DNA of 64,000 nt from contig NZ_JACJOD010000028.1 in NCBI RefSeq assembly GCF_014695385.1, positions 62,001-126,000 on the forward strand. Reading direction: 5' to 3'. Position 1 is the stretch's first letter; every line of letters begins with the position of its first letter. The DNA is from Trichocoleus sp. FACHB-46. GTDB taxonomy: Bacteria > Cyanobacteriota > Cyanobacteriia > FACHB-46. The notes under the pieces are model-generated. The model was not told where the DNA came from. It did no database searches and was given only the letters and a program-made list of their open reading frames with translations. This document shows, in pieces, positions 50,884 to 59,542 of this stretch. Made by a program: the position numbers and the translations under genes.

Positions 50884-52245
50884 ATGACTGAGACTCTAAC
50901 TTCAGAATCACAAGCACTCAAAGAATCCCTACAAGATCAAGGTGTAAAGTATGCCCTAGCCAGTTTTGTCGATATCCACGGCATGTGCAAGGCCAAATCC
51001 GTACCGCTGAACCACTGGGGGCAAATGATGTCAGGGTCAGAGCTGTTTACTGGAGCTGCTCTGGATGGTGTGCCGCAGGATGTCAGTGACGAAGAAGTGT
51101 CGGCTCGTCCTGACCTCAACTCAGCAACTATCTTGCCCTGGAATTCAGAACTGGTTTGGCTGGCCAGCGATCTTTATCTCAAAGGAGAACCCTTTGAAGC
51201 TTGCTCTCGTGGCATCCTCAAACGAGTTTTAGCCGAAGCCGCTGCGATGGGATTTACCTTTAACCTTGGCATTGAAACCGAATTTTTTCTTCTGAAAGAA
51301 GGAGAAGATGGCAAAGTTGTGCCAGTGAGCGATCGCGACACCTTAGCTAAACCTTGCTACGACCTACAAGGACTGCTAGATAACTACACCTGGGTGACAG
51401 AAATTGTCGAGGCTATGAATAGCCTAGGATGGGATGTCTACTCCTTCGACCACGAAGATGGCAATGGCCAGTTTGAAACCGATTTCGCTTATTGTGATGC
51501 CCTAAAAATGGCCGATCGCTTTACCTTCTTCCGGCTCATGGTAAAAGAGATCGCTCGTAAGCATGGCTTTTTTGCCACTTTCATGCCCAAACCCTTTGCC
51601 AATCGGACGGGAAGCGGTGCTCACTACAATATGTCCTTGGCAGATATCCAGACGGGAGAGAATTTATTTTATGAGCCTGACGATACGCGAGGTTGTAAGC
51701 TCTCCAAACTCGGCTATCAGTTCATTGCAGGCATCCTCAAACATGCGCCTGCCATCTGTGCCGTCATTGCCCCTACGGTCAATAGCTACAAGCGGTTGGT
51801 AGCTAGAGGCAGTATGTCAGGTTTCACTTGGGCTCCCATCTACGTCTGCTACGGCAACAACAACCGCACTAATATGTTGCGAATTCCTTTAGCAGGGGGA
51901 CGAGTAGAATGCCGCGCCGCTGATATTGCCACCAACCCCTATCTCGGTGCCGCCATGCTGTTAGCCGCCGGATTAGAAGGTATTCGGGAGGGGGTCGATC
52001 CAGGGGAGCCTCATGTTGAAAACATGTATAACTACTCGCTAGAGCAATTGGAGGAGATGGGGATTCGCTTTCTGCCGCGCAATTTAGGAGAAGCGATCGC
52101 GGCTTTTGCCAGTGACCCGCTGAGCAAAAAAGTGATGGGGCCGTTAATGTACAAATCTTACATTGAGTTCAAATCCCAGGAATGGAAGGAATATCACACC
52201 CATGTTTCCGATTGGGAAATCCAGCGGTACTTAAAGTTTTTCTAA
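50884..52245 (+). CDS. Type III glutamine synthetase-like ligase (GlnT family)
   Basis: A 453-residue member of the glutamine synthetase superfamily, closest by its N-terminal YALASFVDIHGMCKAKSVPL and FNLGIETEFFLL to the GlnT/gamma-glutamylmethylamide-synthetase group rather than housekeeping GlnA. The active-site elements are present: IETEFFL, GNGQFETDF, RTGSGAHYNMSL, NRTNMLRIPLAGGRVECRAA. Such enzymes use ATP to join glutamate to ammonia, methylamine or polyamines. In this operon the amine acceptor could be guanidine or an amine made from it, which is inference. About 25 bases follow the creatininase gene; AAGG lies before the ATG. Confidence 0.9.
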   Translation: MTETLTSESQALKESLQDQGVKYALASFVDIHGMCKAKSVPLNHWGQMMSGSELFTGAALDGVPQDVSDEEVSARPDLNSATILPWNSELVWLASDLYLKGEPFEACSRGILKRVLAEAAAMGFTFNLGIETEFFLLKEGEDGKVVPVSDRDTLAKPCYDLQGLLDNYTWVTEIVEAMNSLGWDVYSFDHEDGNGQFETDFAYCDALKMADRFTFFRLMVKEIARKHGFFATFMPKPFANRTGSGAHYNMSLADIQTGENLFYEPDDTRGCKLSKLGYQFIAGILKHAPAICAVIAPTVNSYKRLVARGSMSGFTWAPIYVCYGNNNRTNMLRIPLAGGRVECRAADIATNPYLGAAMLLAAGLEGIREGVDPGEPHVENMYNYSLEQLEEMGIRFLPRNLGEAIAAFASDPLSKKVMGPLMYKSYIEFKSQEWKEYHTHVSDWEIQRYLKFF

Positions 52246-52305
52246 ACTCAGATTTCTTAAACATCACTTTTAGCCTAAGTCTTAACCCTAGCAGAGGTAA
52301 TTTCG

Positions 52306-53157
52306 GTGACTCAATCCAGCCTAACGAATTCAGAACCTACTCGGGAATATCACTATTTGCAGCCCTCGACTTTTTGGAGTATCCGTCAAGGCTTTCCCAA
52401 ATCCCTGTCTTTGCTGCTCATTGCTGTATCCCTGATCTTTCCGTTAGTGCTCTGGACTGTGGTTAGCTCTTTGGGCTGGGTATCGCCAATCTTTTTGCCA
52501 TCCCCAGCCCTTGTCTTTCAAGCTGGCCTCAAACTGTTTACTGAAGACAGTCTAGCGTTGGATGTCTTAGTCAGCAGTGGCCGTGTCTTGGCTGGTTTTC
52601 TCGCAGCCGCAGTCATTGGCGTGCCCATGGGATTGGCAATGGGCACGTTCTACAGCCTGGATAGCTTGTTTGCTCCCTTGGTTGGTACTGTGCGTTATAT
52701 GCCTGTGACTGCCTTTGTGCCGTTAATCGTGATTTGGTTGGGCTTGGGAGAGCCTTCCAAAATCTTGATCATCATGTTGGGAGTGGTGTTGTATAACGCC
52801 ATTATGGTAGCGGATGCAGTGAAATTCATACCCAATGAAATGATCAATGTGGCTTACACATTGGGTGCAACTCGGCGGAATGTGGTCTTCAAAGTGATTA
52901 TCCCTGCTGCCTTCCCTAGCGTCCTCGATACTCTTCGCGTCAATATCTCCGGAGCTTGGAACTTCTTGGTCATTGCAGAACTGGTAGCAGCACAAAATGG
53001 TTTAGGCTTCAAAATTATTCAAGCTCAACGCTTTCTGCAAACCGAAAAAGTATTGTTCTGTATTGCCCTAATCGGGGTGATTGGAGTCGTGATCGACTAC
53101 GGCTTAAAAGCGCTTTCACAAAAGCTCACGCCTTGGGCTGACCAAATTCGCCATTAG
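52306..53157 (+). CDS. ABC transporter permease (SsuC/TauC-like)
   Basis: A 283-residue membrane protein with six helices and the EAA motif region AYTLGATRRNVVFKVIIPAA, then FPSVLDTLRVNISGAWNFLV, typical of the nitrate/sulfonate importer class. It begins with GTG (52306), preceded by AGAGGTAA. Its ATPase and binding protein lie at the other end of the operon, so the transporter genes enclose the enzyme genes. Confidence 0.92.
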   Translation: MTQSSLTNSEPTREYHYLQPSTFWSIRQGFPKSLSLLLIAVSLIFPLVLWTVVSSLGWVSPIFLPSPALVFQAGLKLFTEDSLALDVLVSSGRVLAGFLAAAVIGVPMGLAMGTFYSLDSLFAPLVGTVRYMPVTAFVPLIVIWLGLGEPSKILIIMLGVVLYNAIMVADAVKFIPNEMINVAYTLGATRRNVVFKVIIPAAFPSVLDTLRVNISGAWNFLVIAELVAAQNGLGFKIIQAQRFLQTEKVLFCIALIGVIGVVIDYGLKALSQKLTPWADQIRH

Positions 53158-53204
53158 TTTTCACGCAAGAGCATCACCTAAATCATCACTTCTACAGGTA
53201 TCTG

Positions 53205-53810
53205 ATGACGCTTCAATTTAATCCCCAAACAACCGCACTGATCTGTATTGATTTCCAAACGGGTGTGTTCACGGGTGAGGGTGGATTGCCGCATGTGGGT
53301 ACAACCGAGGTTTTGCCAAAAGCTAAGCAAGTATTAGCTGCAGCGCGAGCCGCCAAGATGCCCATAATCCACTTTAAGGAAATCCATCGCAAGGAAATGG
53401 TAGACTTTGGCCGAGAACTCGATGGTGCGGAACCAATTCATTGCTTGGAAACTTGGCCCAGCACCGACTATTACTGCGAACTCGCCCCCATTGAGGGAGA
53501 ATTTGCTATTGGTAAACGCCGCTATAGCTGCTTCTTTGGTACTGACCTAGAAATACTTCTACGAGGCTTAAAAGTTGACACCCTAATCTTGATGGGCACG
53601 ATGACCAATGTTTGCGTCCACTACACCGCCGCCGAAGCCCACCACCGCGACTATCACTTTCATGTCATCGAGGATTGCTGTGCTGGTTCTGATTGGGAGG
53701 CTCACTGGGCGGCACTGAAGGCGATGGCATATCTACAACGATCGGCCCGGATTAAGCACGATGAATTTATCCAGGCAGCAAGATCGACATCCCCAACCGC
53801 GATCGCCTAA
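53205..53810 (+). CDS. Isochorismatase-fold cysteine hydrolase
   Basis: A 201-residue cysteine hydrolase. The triad is Asp16 (ALICIDFQTGVF), Lys (AIGKRRYSCFFGTDLEILLR) and Cys (GTMTNVCVHYTAAEAHHRDY). The family includes biuret hydrolase, N-carbamoylsarcosine amidase and ureidoacrylate hydrolase, all of which release ammonia from N-carbamoyl compounds; that suits a guanidine or urea-like pathway. It is the last gene of the operon and ends seven bases from the convergent uppS stop. Confidence 0.9.
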   Translation: MTLQFNPQTTALICIDFQTGVFTGEGGLPHVGTTEVLPKAKQVLAAARAAKMPIIHFKEIHRKEMVDFGRELDGAEPIHCLETWPSTDYYCELAPIEGEFAIGKRRYSCFFGTDLEILLRGLKVDTLILMGTMTNVCVHYTAAEAHHRDYHFHVIEDCCAGSDWEAHWAALKAMAYLQRSARIKHDEFIQAARSTSPTAIA

Positions 53811-53817
53811 AGCATAA

Positions 53818-54600
53818 CTACAGGACAGCCTGAGCCGCAGAATTAGATAGTGGCGTGGAGACAGTTCCGAAACGGCGGTCGCGCGATTGGTAAGTCAATA
53901 AAGCCTGATGAAAAGCAGCCCGGTCAAAATCGGGCCAAAGGATATCCGTGAAATACAATTCTGTATAAGCCAACTGCCACAGCAAGAAGTTGCTCAGGCG
54001 TAGCTCTCCGCTAGTCCGAATTAAGAGATCTGGAGCAGGAGTATCAGCTGTATCAAGATATTGCTCAATCAAATCTTCGCTCACACTAGCAGCAGACAGT
54101 TTTCCCTGTTCTACCTGTTCGGCCACCCGACGACAAGCCTGCGCAATTTCCGCCCGACTACCATAATTCACTGCCACATTAAATTGAATAGTTCGGTTGT
54201 GAGCCGTCATCTGCGTTGCATAGTGGATTTCCTGCTGCAAAACTTTTGGTAGACCTGATAAGTCTCCAATAAAAGTGATCTTTACGTCCTCTCGCTGCAT
54301 CACAGCCAATTCCTGACGTAACAACCGCTTAAACAGCAGCATCAAAAAATTTACTTCTTCAGGCGATCGCCGCCAATTCTCAGTCGAGAAAGCATAGGCA
54401 GTCAGCGATTCAATCCCCCAATCTTTGCAGCAACGCAATAGCGCTTTGAGAGTTTTAGCACCTTGACGATGCCCCGCAACTCGTGGCCAACCCCGCTGAG
54501 TCGCCCAACGACCATTCCCATCCATAATCACCGCCACGTGACGAGGCAAGCGTTGGGGATCTAAATCGACAGGTAAAGACGAAAGAAATTTGGTGGCCAT
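53818..54600 (-). CDS. uppS: Isoprenyl (undecaprenyl) diphosphate synthase
   Basis: A 260-residue cis-prenyltransferase: [20 protein letters not shown], with the catalytic Asp in [45 protein letters not shown] and [20 protein letters not shown], then [15 protein letters not shown]. It makes the lipid carrier for peptidoglycan and other glycans. The start is ATG 54600. Leftward, convergent with the guanidine operon. Confidence 0.95.
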   Translation of the reverse strand: MATKFLSSLPVDLDPQRLPRHVAVIMDGNGRWATQRGWPRVAGHRQGAKTLKALLRCCKDWGIESLTAYAFSTENWRRSPEEVNFLMLLFKRLLRQELAVMQREDVKITFIGDLSGLPKVLQQEIHYATQMTAHNRTIQFNVAVNYGSRAEIAQACRRVAEQVEQGKLSAASVSEDLIEQYLDTADTPAPDLLIRTSGELRLSNFLLWQLAYTELYFTDILWPDFDRAAFHQALLTYQSRDRRFGTVSTPLSNSAAQAVL

Positions 54601-54701
54601 ATAGGTTTTGATTCTCGGCTTATATTAATTACTCATCATCAACAGCAAGAGGCTTTTCACCCTTAGGATATTTTTCCTCCGGAACGCTGCACGAACATCC
54701 C

Positions 54702-55661
54702 TCAGCCTTCATCTTTACTAAACAGCTCCTGCAACTCCATAACCGTCAAACTCCTGCTCCACCCATAAAGACGGTGCAAAATTCGGGTACAGGTAAAAAT
54801 AAACGTGGCTCGGTTACTCCACGACCAAGATTGCCACGCCAAGACATTCGTCATGCGATGAAGAGTGCCAACTAAGCTACTGCGGTTCTGGCTGTAAGTA
54901 AGCCGTCCTTGCATCGTTTGCAGTAGGGTGAGACCAATATGAGGCAGAGAAGACTCTGGAAATGCCCAAACTCCAAATCCCCAGAATTTAGTCATGTGAT
55001 TGATCTCATCTCGTGCTAACTCTTCTAGGACTACCTGGAGCGGGCCTGTCGTATGCGCCATCAGCCAAAGATAGAGACAAGTGGCACCATATTCGGTTGC
55101 GATGCGATGGAGACCATGCCGATATAAATCGTTGCGGGGGTTATCAGACGATTGATAGGAGCGAACCGATCGCTGAGCTGGTATGACTTTCTCGCCTGTC
55201 AGTTGGGCGTACACCTTCATCAGGGCTGGCGTATGTTGTCGTTCCTCTTTTTCCCACAAGCCTGGCTCTACCAGAGAACCTTGCTCGTCTACAGTGCCGC
55301 CAACAAACCGAGCCAACTGGGGATGTAACTGCTCTAGATACAGCCGACTGGTCTGCGTGTATTGCCGAATCGGGGCTTCTGTGTCGATCGCGCCTTTGAG
55401 AATTGCCAAAAACACATCCAAGTCAACCCCAACCACTTGCTGACGGTCGATCGCTTGCCAATCGATCGGTTGCCAAGGTCGAGTTTGCGGGGTTTTGAAC
55501 TGAGTCGGAAGATCTTCTAAGCGATCGCGCAAATGTTCTACAGAGAGATAGCGATTGATCAGAGCATCAATTCGATGCTGAATCTGCCAGAAATTCAGGT
55601 CTTGGTGGTACTGGCCTGCCAAATCTATTGAAGTTAAGTTCAATTGCAGCATTTCAACCAT
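54702..55661 (-). CDS. Ferritin-like di-iron protein, acyl-ACP-desaturase-like
   Basis: A 319-residue helical protein with two ExxH iron motifs: EERQH in LWEKEERQHTPALMKVYAQL and DEINH in VVLEELARDEINHMTKFWGF, plus earlier Glu in DTEAPIRQY and Glu in ATEYGATCLYLWL. This is the plan of a ferritin-like di-iron carboxylate oxygenase or desaturase. Cyanobacteria usually use membrane desaturases, so a soluble enzyme of this kind is notable. Substrate unknown. Leftward, upstream of uppS with about 100 bp between. Confidence 0.72.
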   Translation of the reverse strand: MVEMLQLNLTSIDLAGQYHQDLNFWQIQHRIDALINRYLSVEHLRDRLEDLPTQFKTPQTRPWQPIDWQAIDRQQVVGVDLDVFLAILKGAIDTEAPIRQYTQTSRLYLEQLHPQLARFVGGTVDEQGSLVEPGLWEKEERQHTPALMKVYAQLTGEKVIPAQRSVRSYQSSDNPRNDLYRHGLHRIATEYGATCLYLWLMAHTTGPLQVVLEELARDEINHMTKFWGFGVWAFPESSLPHIGLTLLQTMQGRLTYSQNRSSLVGTLHRMTNVLAWQSWSWSNRATFIFTCTRILHRLYGWSRSLTVMELQELFSKDEG

Positions 55662-55861
55662 GTTTCTCTCAACTAGCTCTTTTTCTGTAGCTTATAAAGG
55701 CGCAGCATGCTTTGTCAGTCGGTTGGAGTCGGGAGTTTTGTCCGAGCAAAAAGTCGGAAAGTCGGAAAAACCGGATGAGCCGTTGTAGCCAAACTGAGTT
55801 GTCAGTCAGACTGTCACCTTGTACGAGGTAGACTAAATACAACTTTGCGATGTGGCTATCA

Positions 55862-58267
55862 ATGGACGCTGAAGCAGTATTGGCATGGGTTGACACCCTA
55901 GTTCTGACCAAAACTGGGCAGCGTCTGAGCGATTTGCAGAAAACAATTCTGCGAAAAGTCTGGCAGGGACATAAGTATCTCGAAATCGCTGCTGACTACG
56001 GTTGCACTGAAGGGCATGTCAAAGATGTTGGTTCCGACTTGTGGAAGTTTCTCTCTCAACAAGTTGGTGAAAAGATTACTAAAACCAATTGCCGAACCGC
56101 GTTAGCTCAATATTTTCAAACCACCTCAATCACGTCACAAATTTCTCGCACTCAGTCTCTCTCGGCTCCTCCCCCATTCCATCCAGGCATAGCTCCAACC
56201 ACAGAACCTACTAACTTCGTTGGACGGACAACCGCGATCGCACACCTCCATCGCTTAGCCAGTCAAGGAGCAAAGGCGATCGTCATTCAGGGAGAAGGCG
56301 GTTTAGGGAAAACTACACTGGCCCAACAATACCTGCAAGCCCAAGAATTTGAGGTAGTTTTAGAACTGTTGATGGCGAAGGAAACACAAAATATTACTTC
56401 TGCTGAACGGGTGGTAGAGGAATGGCTCCAACACGACTTTGGCCAAGAGCCCAGCGTAGACTTTGGCGTAAATTTAGGGCGGCTCAAGCGACAACTCCAA
56501 ACTCGGCGCATTGGCATCTCGATCGATAACTTGGAGCCTGCCCTAGATTTACAAGGACGATTGTTAACCGCCCATCGCAACTATGTCGAGCTATTGCGGA
56601 TCTTGACCGATGGCCGAGTCCGATCGCTGACCTTAATTACCAGTCGCGATCGCCTCTGTGAATCGAGCCTCAGCCTACTGCACTATCGGCTCCCCAGCTT
56701 AGATCAGGAGGCATGGGAGCAGTTCTTTCGGCATCAAGAGATTGCAATTAATGAATCAGTACTGCAAAAAATGCACCGGGCCTATGGCGGCAACGCTAAA
56801 GCAATGGGGATTCTCTGTGGTGCAATTCAGGAAGACTTTGTTCATGATATGGCGGCTTACTGGCGAGAAAACGACGGCGATTTGCTAGTGACTACCGACT
56901 TAAAAGATTTAGTCGCCAGCCAAGTCAATCGGCTACAAGCTCTAGACCCCCCAGCGTATCGGCTGTTCTACCGTTTGGGCTGCTATCGCTACCAAGATGT
57001 TCCCACCATTCCCACAGCAGCACTACTTTGTTTACTGTGGGATGTCCCACCGACGCAGCAGCGACAAACTATTGCTTCACTTCGCAACCGTTCTCTGATC
57101 GAACATCATAACGGGGGCTACTGGCTGCATCCCGTCATCCGGGCAGAGGCGATCGCCCGTCTACGAGCTAGTGATGAATGGGTCACTGTGAACCACAAAG
57201 CAGCAGAGTTTTGGACTACCAGTATCCCTGCGATTGAAACGACCAAAGATGCGCTACAAGCCCTAGAAGCCTACTATCACTACATCGAAATTAATGATTT
57301 TGAGGCAGCGGGCAGCGTGATTCTCAAAAGTAGAAATAATCAGTGGCAGCAGTTTCTCCCTCTGGGTAGCACCTTATATCGGATGGGGCTACTGCAACCG
57401 CTACTCGCTGCGATTACTCAAGTGATTCGCAATGTGCGCTCCGAGCGCAACCTCAGCGAACTCTACAACATCTGGGGAGATTTGCACTGGATTACGGGCA
57501 AAATTCATCAGGCGATCGCTTGCCAAGAAACGACGATGACGCTGGCTCATCAAGCCTTGCAGTCTCTCCCTGCTGCCCCTCAAACTCCAGCCGAGAAACA
57601 TCAGCTTTACTACTTCAAAATGCTGAAAGTCGATTCCCTACTCAGCATTGGGCTTTACAAAATTGATCTGTGGGAGTTAGCGGATGCCGCCCGTTTGTTT
57701 CAGCAAGTAATCGCTCTAGCTCAAAACACCGAACACCACCGCTGGGCCGAAAAAGCCACTGTCTGTCTAGCTTTGGTCAATTCTTATTTGAATTTACCCA
57801 GTGCATCTCTCACGTTGGTGGAGACAATCTATCATTCCCTCCTGACCGAGCAGTTGGCAGAGCACAGCGGAAGATTTGCTTATTTCATTCAGATTCTGGG
57901 TCAAACTTATGTCAACTTAGGCAATTTCGAGAAGGCAAGGGCTATGCATCAGATGGCGTTGACCTTTTCTGAGGCAGGTTGCTACACCCAAATCAAAGCC
58001 AAAACTCTCAATGGTTTAGCCGAAATTGAGCGCCAACAATCTGCTTTTGATATCGCCCTCAATCATCACGCCGAAGCGATCGCTCTTTTAGAACAAATTG
58101 GTGCCAAATGTGACTTGGCTGAAGCTTATTTCCAGCTAGGACTTACTCACCAAAAAATGAACAATATTGTGAGTAGTCAAACCAACTTTGAGCGTGCCAT
58201 TCAGCTATTTACAGAAATGCAAGCGCCTCAACAAGTGCTCAAAGTGAAGCAAGCCCAAAGATCATAG
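55862..58267 (+). CDS. STAND NTPase with vWA-MoxR-type HTH and TPR-like repeats
   Basis: An 801-residue protein. The N-terminal domain (DAEAVLAWVDTLVLTKTGQR, SDLQKTILRKVWQGHKYLEI, AADYGCTEGHVKDVGSDLWK) is the helix-turn-helix module found at the N-terminus of many cyanobacterial NB-ARC proteins. The ATPase (about 110-430) has Walker A IQGEGGLGKTTLAQQYL, the region RIGISIDNLEPALDLQGRLL and sensor Arg in LTLITSRDRL. The C-terminal 350 residues are TPR-like (YVNLGNFEKARAMHQMALTF, AYFQLGLTHQKMNNIVSSQT). STAND proteins act as ligand-triggered switches, some in phage defence or regulation. ATG 55862 is preferred to 55850. Confidence 0.85.
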   Translation: MDAEAVLAWVDTLVLTKTGQRLSDLQKTILRKVWQGHKYLEIAADYGCTEGHVKDVGSDLWKFLSQQVGEKITKTNCRTALAQYFQTTSITSQISRTQSLSAPPPFHPGIAPTTEPTNFVGRTTAIAHLHRLASQGAKAIVIQGEGGLGKTTLAQQYLQAQEFEVVLELLMAKETQNITSAERVVEEWLQHDFGQEPSVDFGVNLGRLKRQLQTRRIGISIDNLEPALDLQGRLLTAHRNYVELLRILTDGRVRSLTLITSRDRLCESSLSLLHYRLPSLDQEAWEQFFRHQEIAINESVLQKMHRAYGGNAKAMGILCGAIQEDFVHDMAAYWRENDGDLLVTTDLKDLVASQVNRLQALDPPAYRLFYRLGCYRYQDVPTIPTAALLCLLWDVPPTQQRQTIASLRNRSLIEHHNGGYWLHPVIRAEAIARLRASDEWVTVNHKAAEFWTTSIPAIETTKDALQALEAYYHYIEINDFEAAGSVILKSRNNQWQQFLPLGSTLYRMGLLQPLLAAITQVIRNVRSERNLSELYNIWGDLHWITGKIHQAIACQETTMTLAHQALQSLPAAPQTPAEKHQLYYFKMLKVDSLLSIGLYKIDLWELADAARLFQQVIALAQNTEHHRWAEKATVCLALVNSYLNLPSASLTLVETIYHSLLTEQLAEHSGRFAYFIQILGQTYVNLGNFEKARAMHQMALTFSEAGCYTQIKAKTLNGLAEIERQQSAFDIALNHHAEAIALLEQIGAKCDLAEAYFQLGLTHQKMNNIVSSQTNFERAIQLFTEMQAPQQVLKVKQAQRS

Positions 58268-58382
58268 CGCTGCGATCGCGTCCCAATCAGCTCAGAAACC
58301 TAGACAGAATCGGGCGATCGCCCACTAGACTAGCAGAGGAGGCTTTTTCAACCGAGACGACTAGTAACTGAGACTATCAACT

Positions 58383-59360
58383 ATGCATCATCAATCACTC
58401 TCTTTACCCCTGATGGGATGCGGCACTTGGGCCTGGGGCAATCGTTTGCTGTGGGGCTACGACGAGAGCATGGATGAGCAGTTGCAAGCTGTCTTTAACT
58501 TATGCGTCCAGCAAGGTGTGACGTTATTCGATACAGGCGATTCCTACGGCACAGGCAAATTCAATGGACGCAGTGAGCAATTACTCGGACAATTTAGCCA
58601 AGAGTACATTGGCCCCAATCAAGCAGAGATCTGTATTGCAACTAAATTGGCGGCTTATCCTTGGCGCTTGACGCGCAAAGCAATGGTGTCGGCGGGCCAA
58701 GCCTCAGCTCAGCGTTTAGGGAGAAACGTAGACTTAGTGCAGATGCATTGGTCTACGGCGAATTATGCACCTTGGCAAGAATGGTCTCTCTTAGATGGTC
58801 TGGGTGATCTATATGAACAAGGACTCGTCAAAGCGGTAGGCCTCTCGAATTACGGCCCGAAGCGCCTACGGCAAGTCTACCAAAGACTAGCAGAGCGGGG
58901 CATTCCTATCGCTACTTTACAAGTGCAATACTCGCTGCTGTCTACCTATCCCGTTACAGAGTTGGGATTGAAGGATGTCTGTGATGAGCTAGGCATCAAA
59001 CTCATCGCCTATAGTCCTCTGGCTCTGGGAATCCTAACGGGCAAGTATTCTGAGCAAGGCCCCTTTCCCAAAGGTATTCGTGGGCTCCTCTTTAAGCAAC
59101 TCCTGTCAGGTAGCCGACCGTTGCTAGATTGCTTACAAGCGATCGCCACCTCTCGTGACAAAACCATGTCTCAAGTTGCCCTCAATTGGTGTATTGCGAA
59201 AGGCACTATCCCCATTCCTGGTGCAAAAAGCGTAGAACAAGCCCAGCAGAACATCGGGGCTTTAGGATGGCAACTGGACACAGGGGAAATGGCAGAACTC
59301 GATCAAACAGCCGCTAACGTAGACAAACCAATGGTTCAAAACATCTTTCAAACTAAATAA
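58383..59360 (+). CDS. Aldo/keto reductase
   Basis: A 325-residue NADPH-dependent reductase: PLMGCGTWAWGNRLLWGYDE, VTLFDTGDSYGTGKFNGRSE (catalytic Asp and Tyr), ATKLAAYPWRLTRK (Lys), VDLVQMHWSTANYAPWQEWS (His), and the cofactor end GTIPIPGAKSVEQAQQNIGA. It is a typical AKR of the pyridoxal-reductase/auxin-induced type; substrate unknown. Start ATG 58383. It follows the STAND gene by about 115 bp. Confidence 0.9.
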   Translation: MHHQSLSLPLMGCGTWAWGNRLLWGYDESMDEQLQAVFNLCVQQGVTLFDTGDSYGTGKFNGRSEQLLGQFSQEYIGPNQAEICIATKLAAYPWRLTRKAMVSAGQASAQRLGRNVDLVQMHWSTANYAPWQEWSLLDGLGDLYEQGLVKAVGLSNYGPKRLRQVYQRLAERGIPIATLQVQYSLLSTYPVTELGLKDVCDELGIKLIAYSPLALGILTGKYSEQGPFPKGIRGLLFKQLLSGSRPLLDCLQAIATSRDKTMSQVALNWCIAKGTIPIPGAKSVEQAQQNIGALGWQLDTGEMAELDQTAANVDKPMVQNIFQTK

Positions 59361-59387
59361 ATTCACCATCTACTCTCTTTGTGATGA

Positions 59388-59510
59388 TTATCACCAAAAA
59401 ACCAAGTTTTAATCACTGAAAGAGAGGAACTATATCACCGAAAAATCTTTGTAATATCACCTTTGTGGCAGGGGCAACATCACTACAAAGTCTGTTTAAT
59501 TAGGTGATAT
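59388..59510. promoter_or_regulatory. Array of ATCAC boxes with 22-nt spacing
   Basis: Boxes TTATCACC (59388), TAATCACT (59410), ATATCACC (59432) and ATATCACC (59454) start exactly 22 bases apart. ACATCACT at 59477 is one base off phase. An inverted GGTGATAT lies at 59503-59510. The first box is also the right half of an inverted repeat GTGAT-N4-ATCAC (59381-59394). A DNA-binding protein that binds the same helix face every two turns is suggested. Confidence 0.55.
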
Positions 59511-59542
59511 TGAGGGTAGGCAAAACTCCCTTTAGAAATATA

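Noticed and set aside
59388-59484. 22-nt-spaced boxes as a CRISPR or replication iteron array
   Set aside because: Only the eight-base core repeats, the between-box DNA is not conserved, and no rep or cas gene is near. A regulator array is the simpler view.
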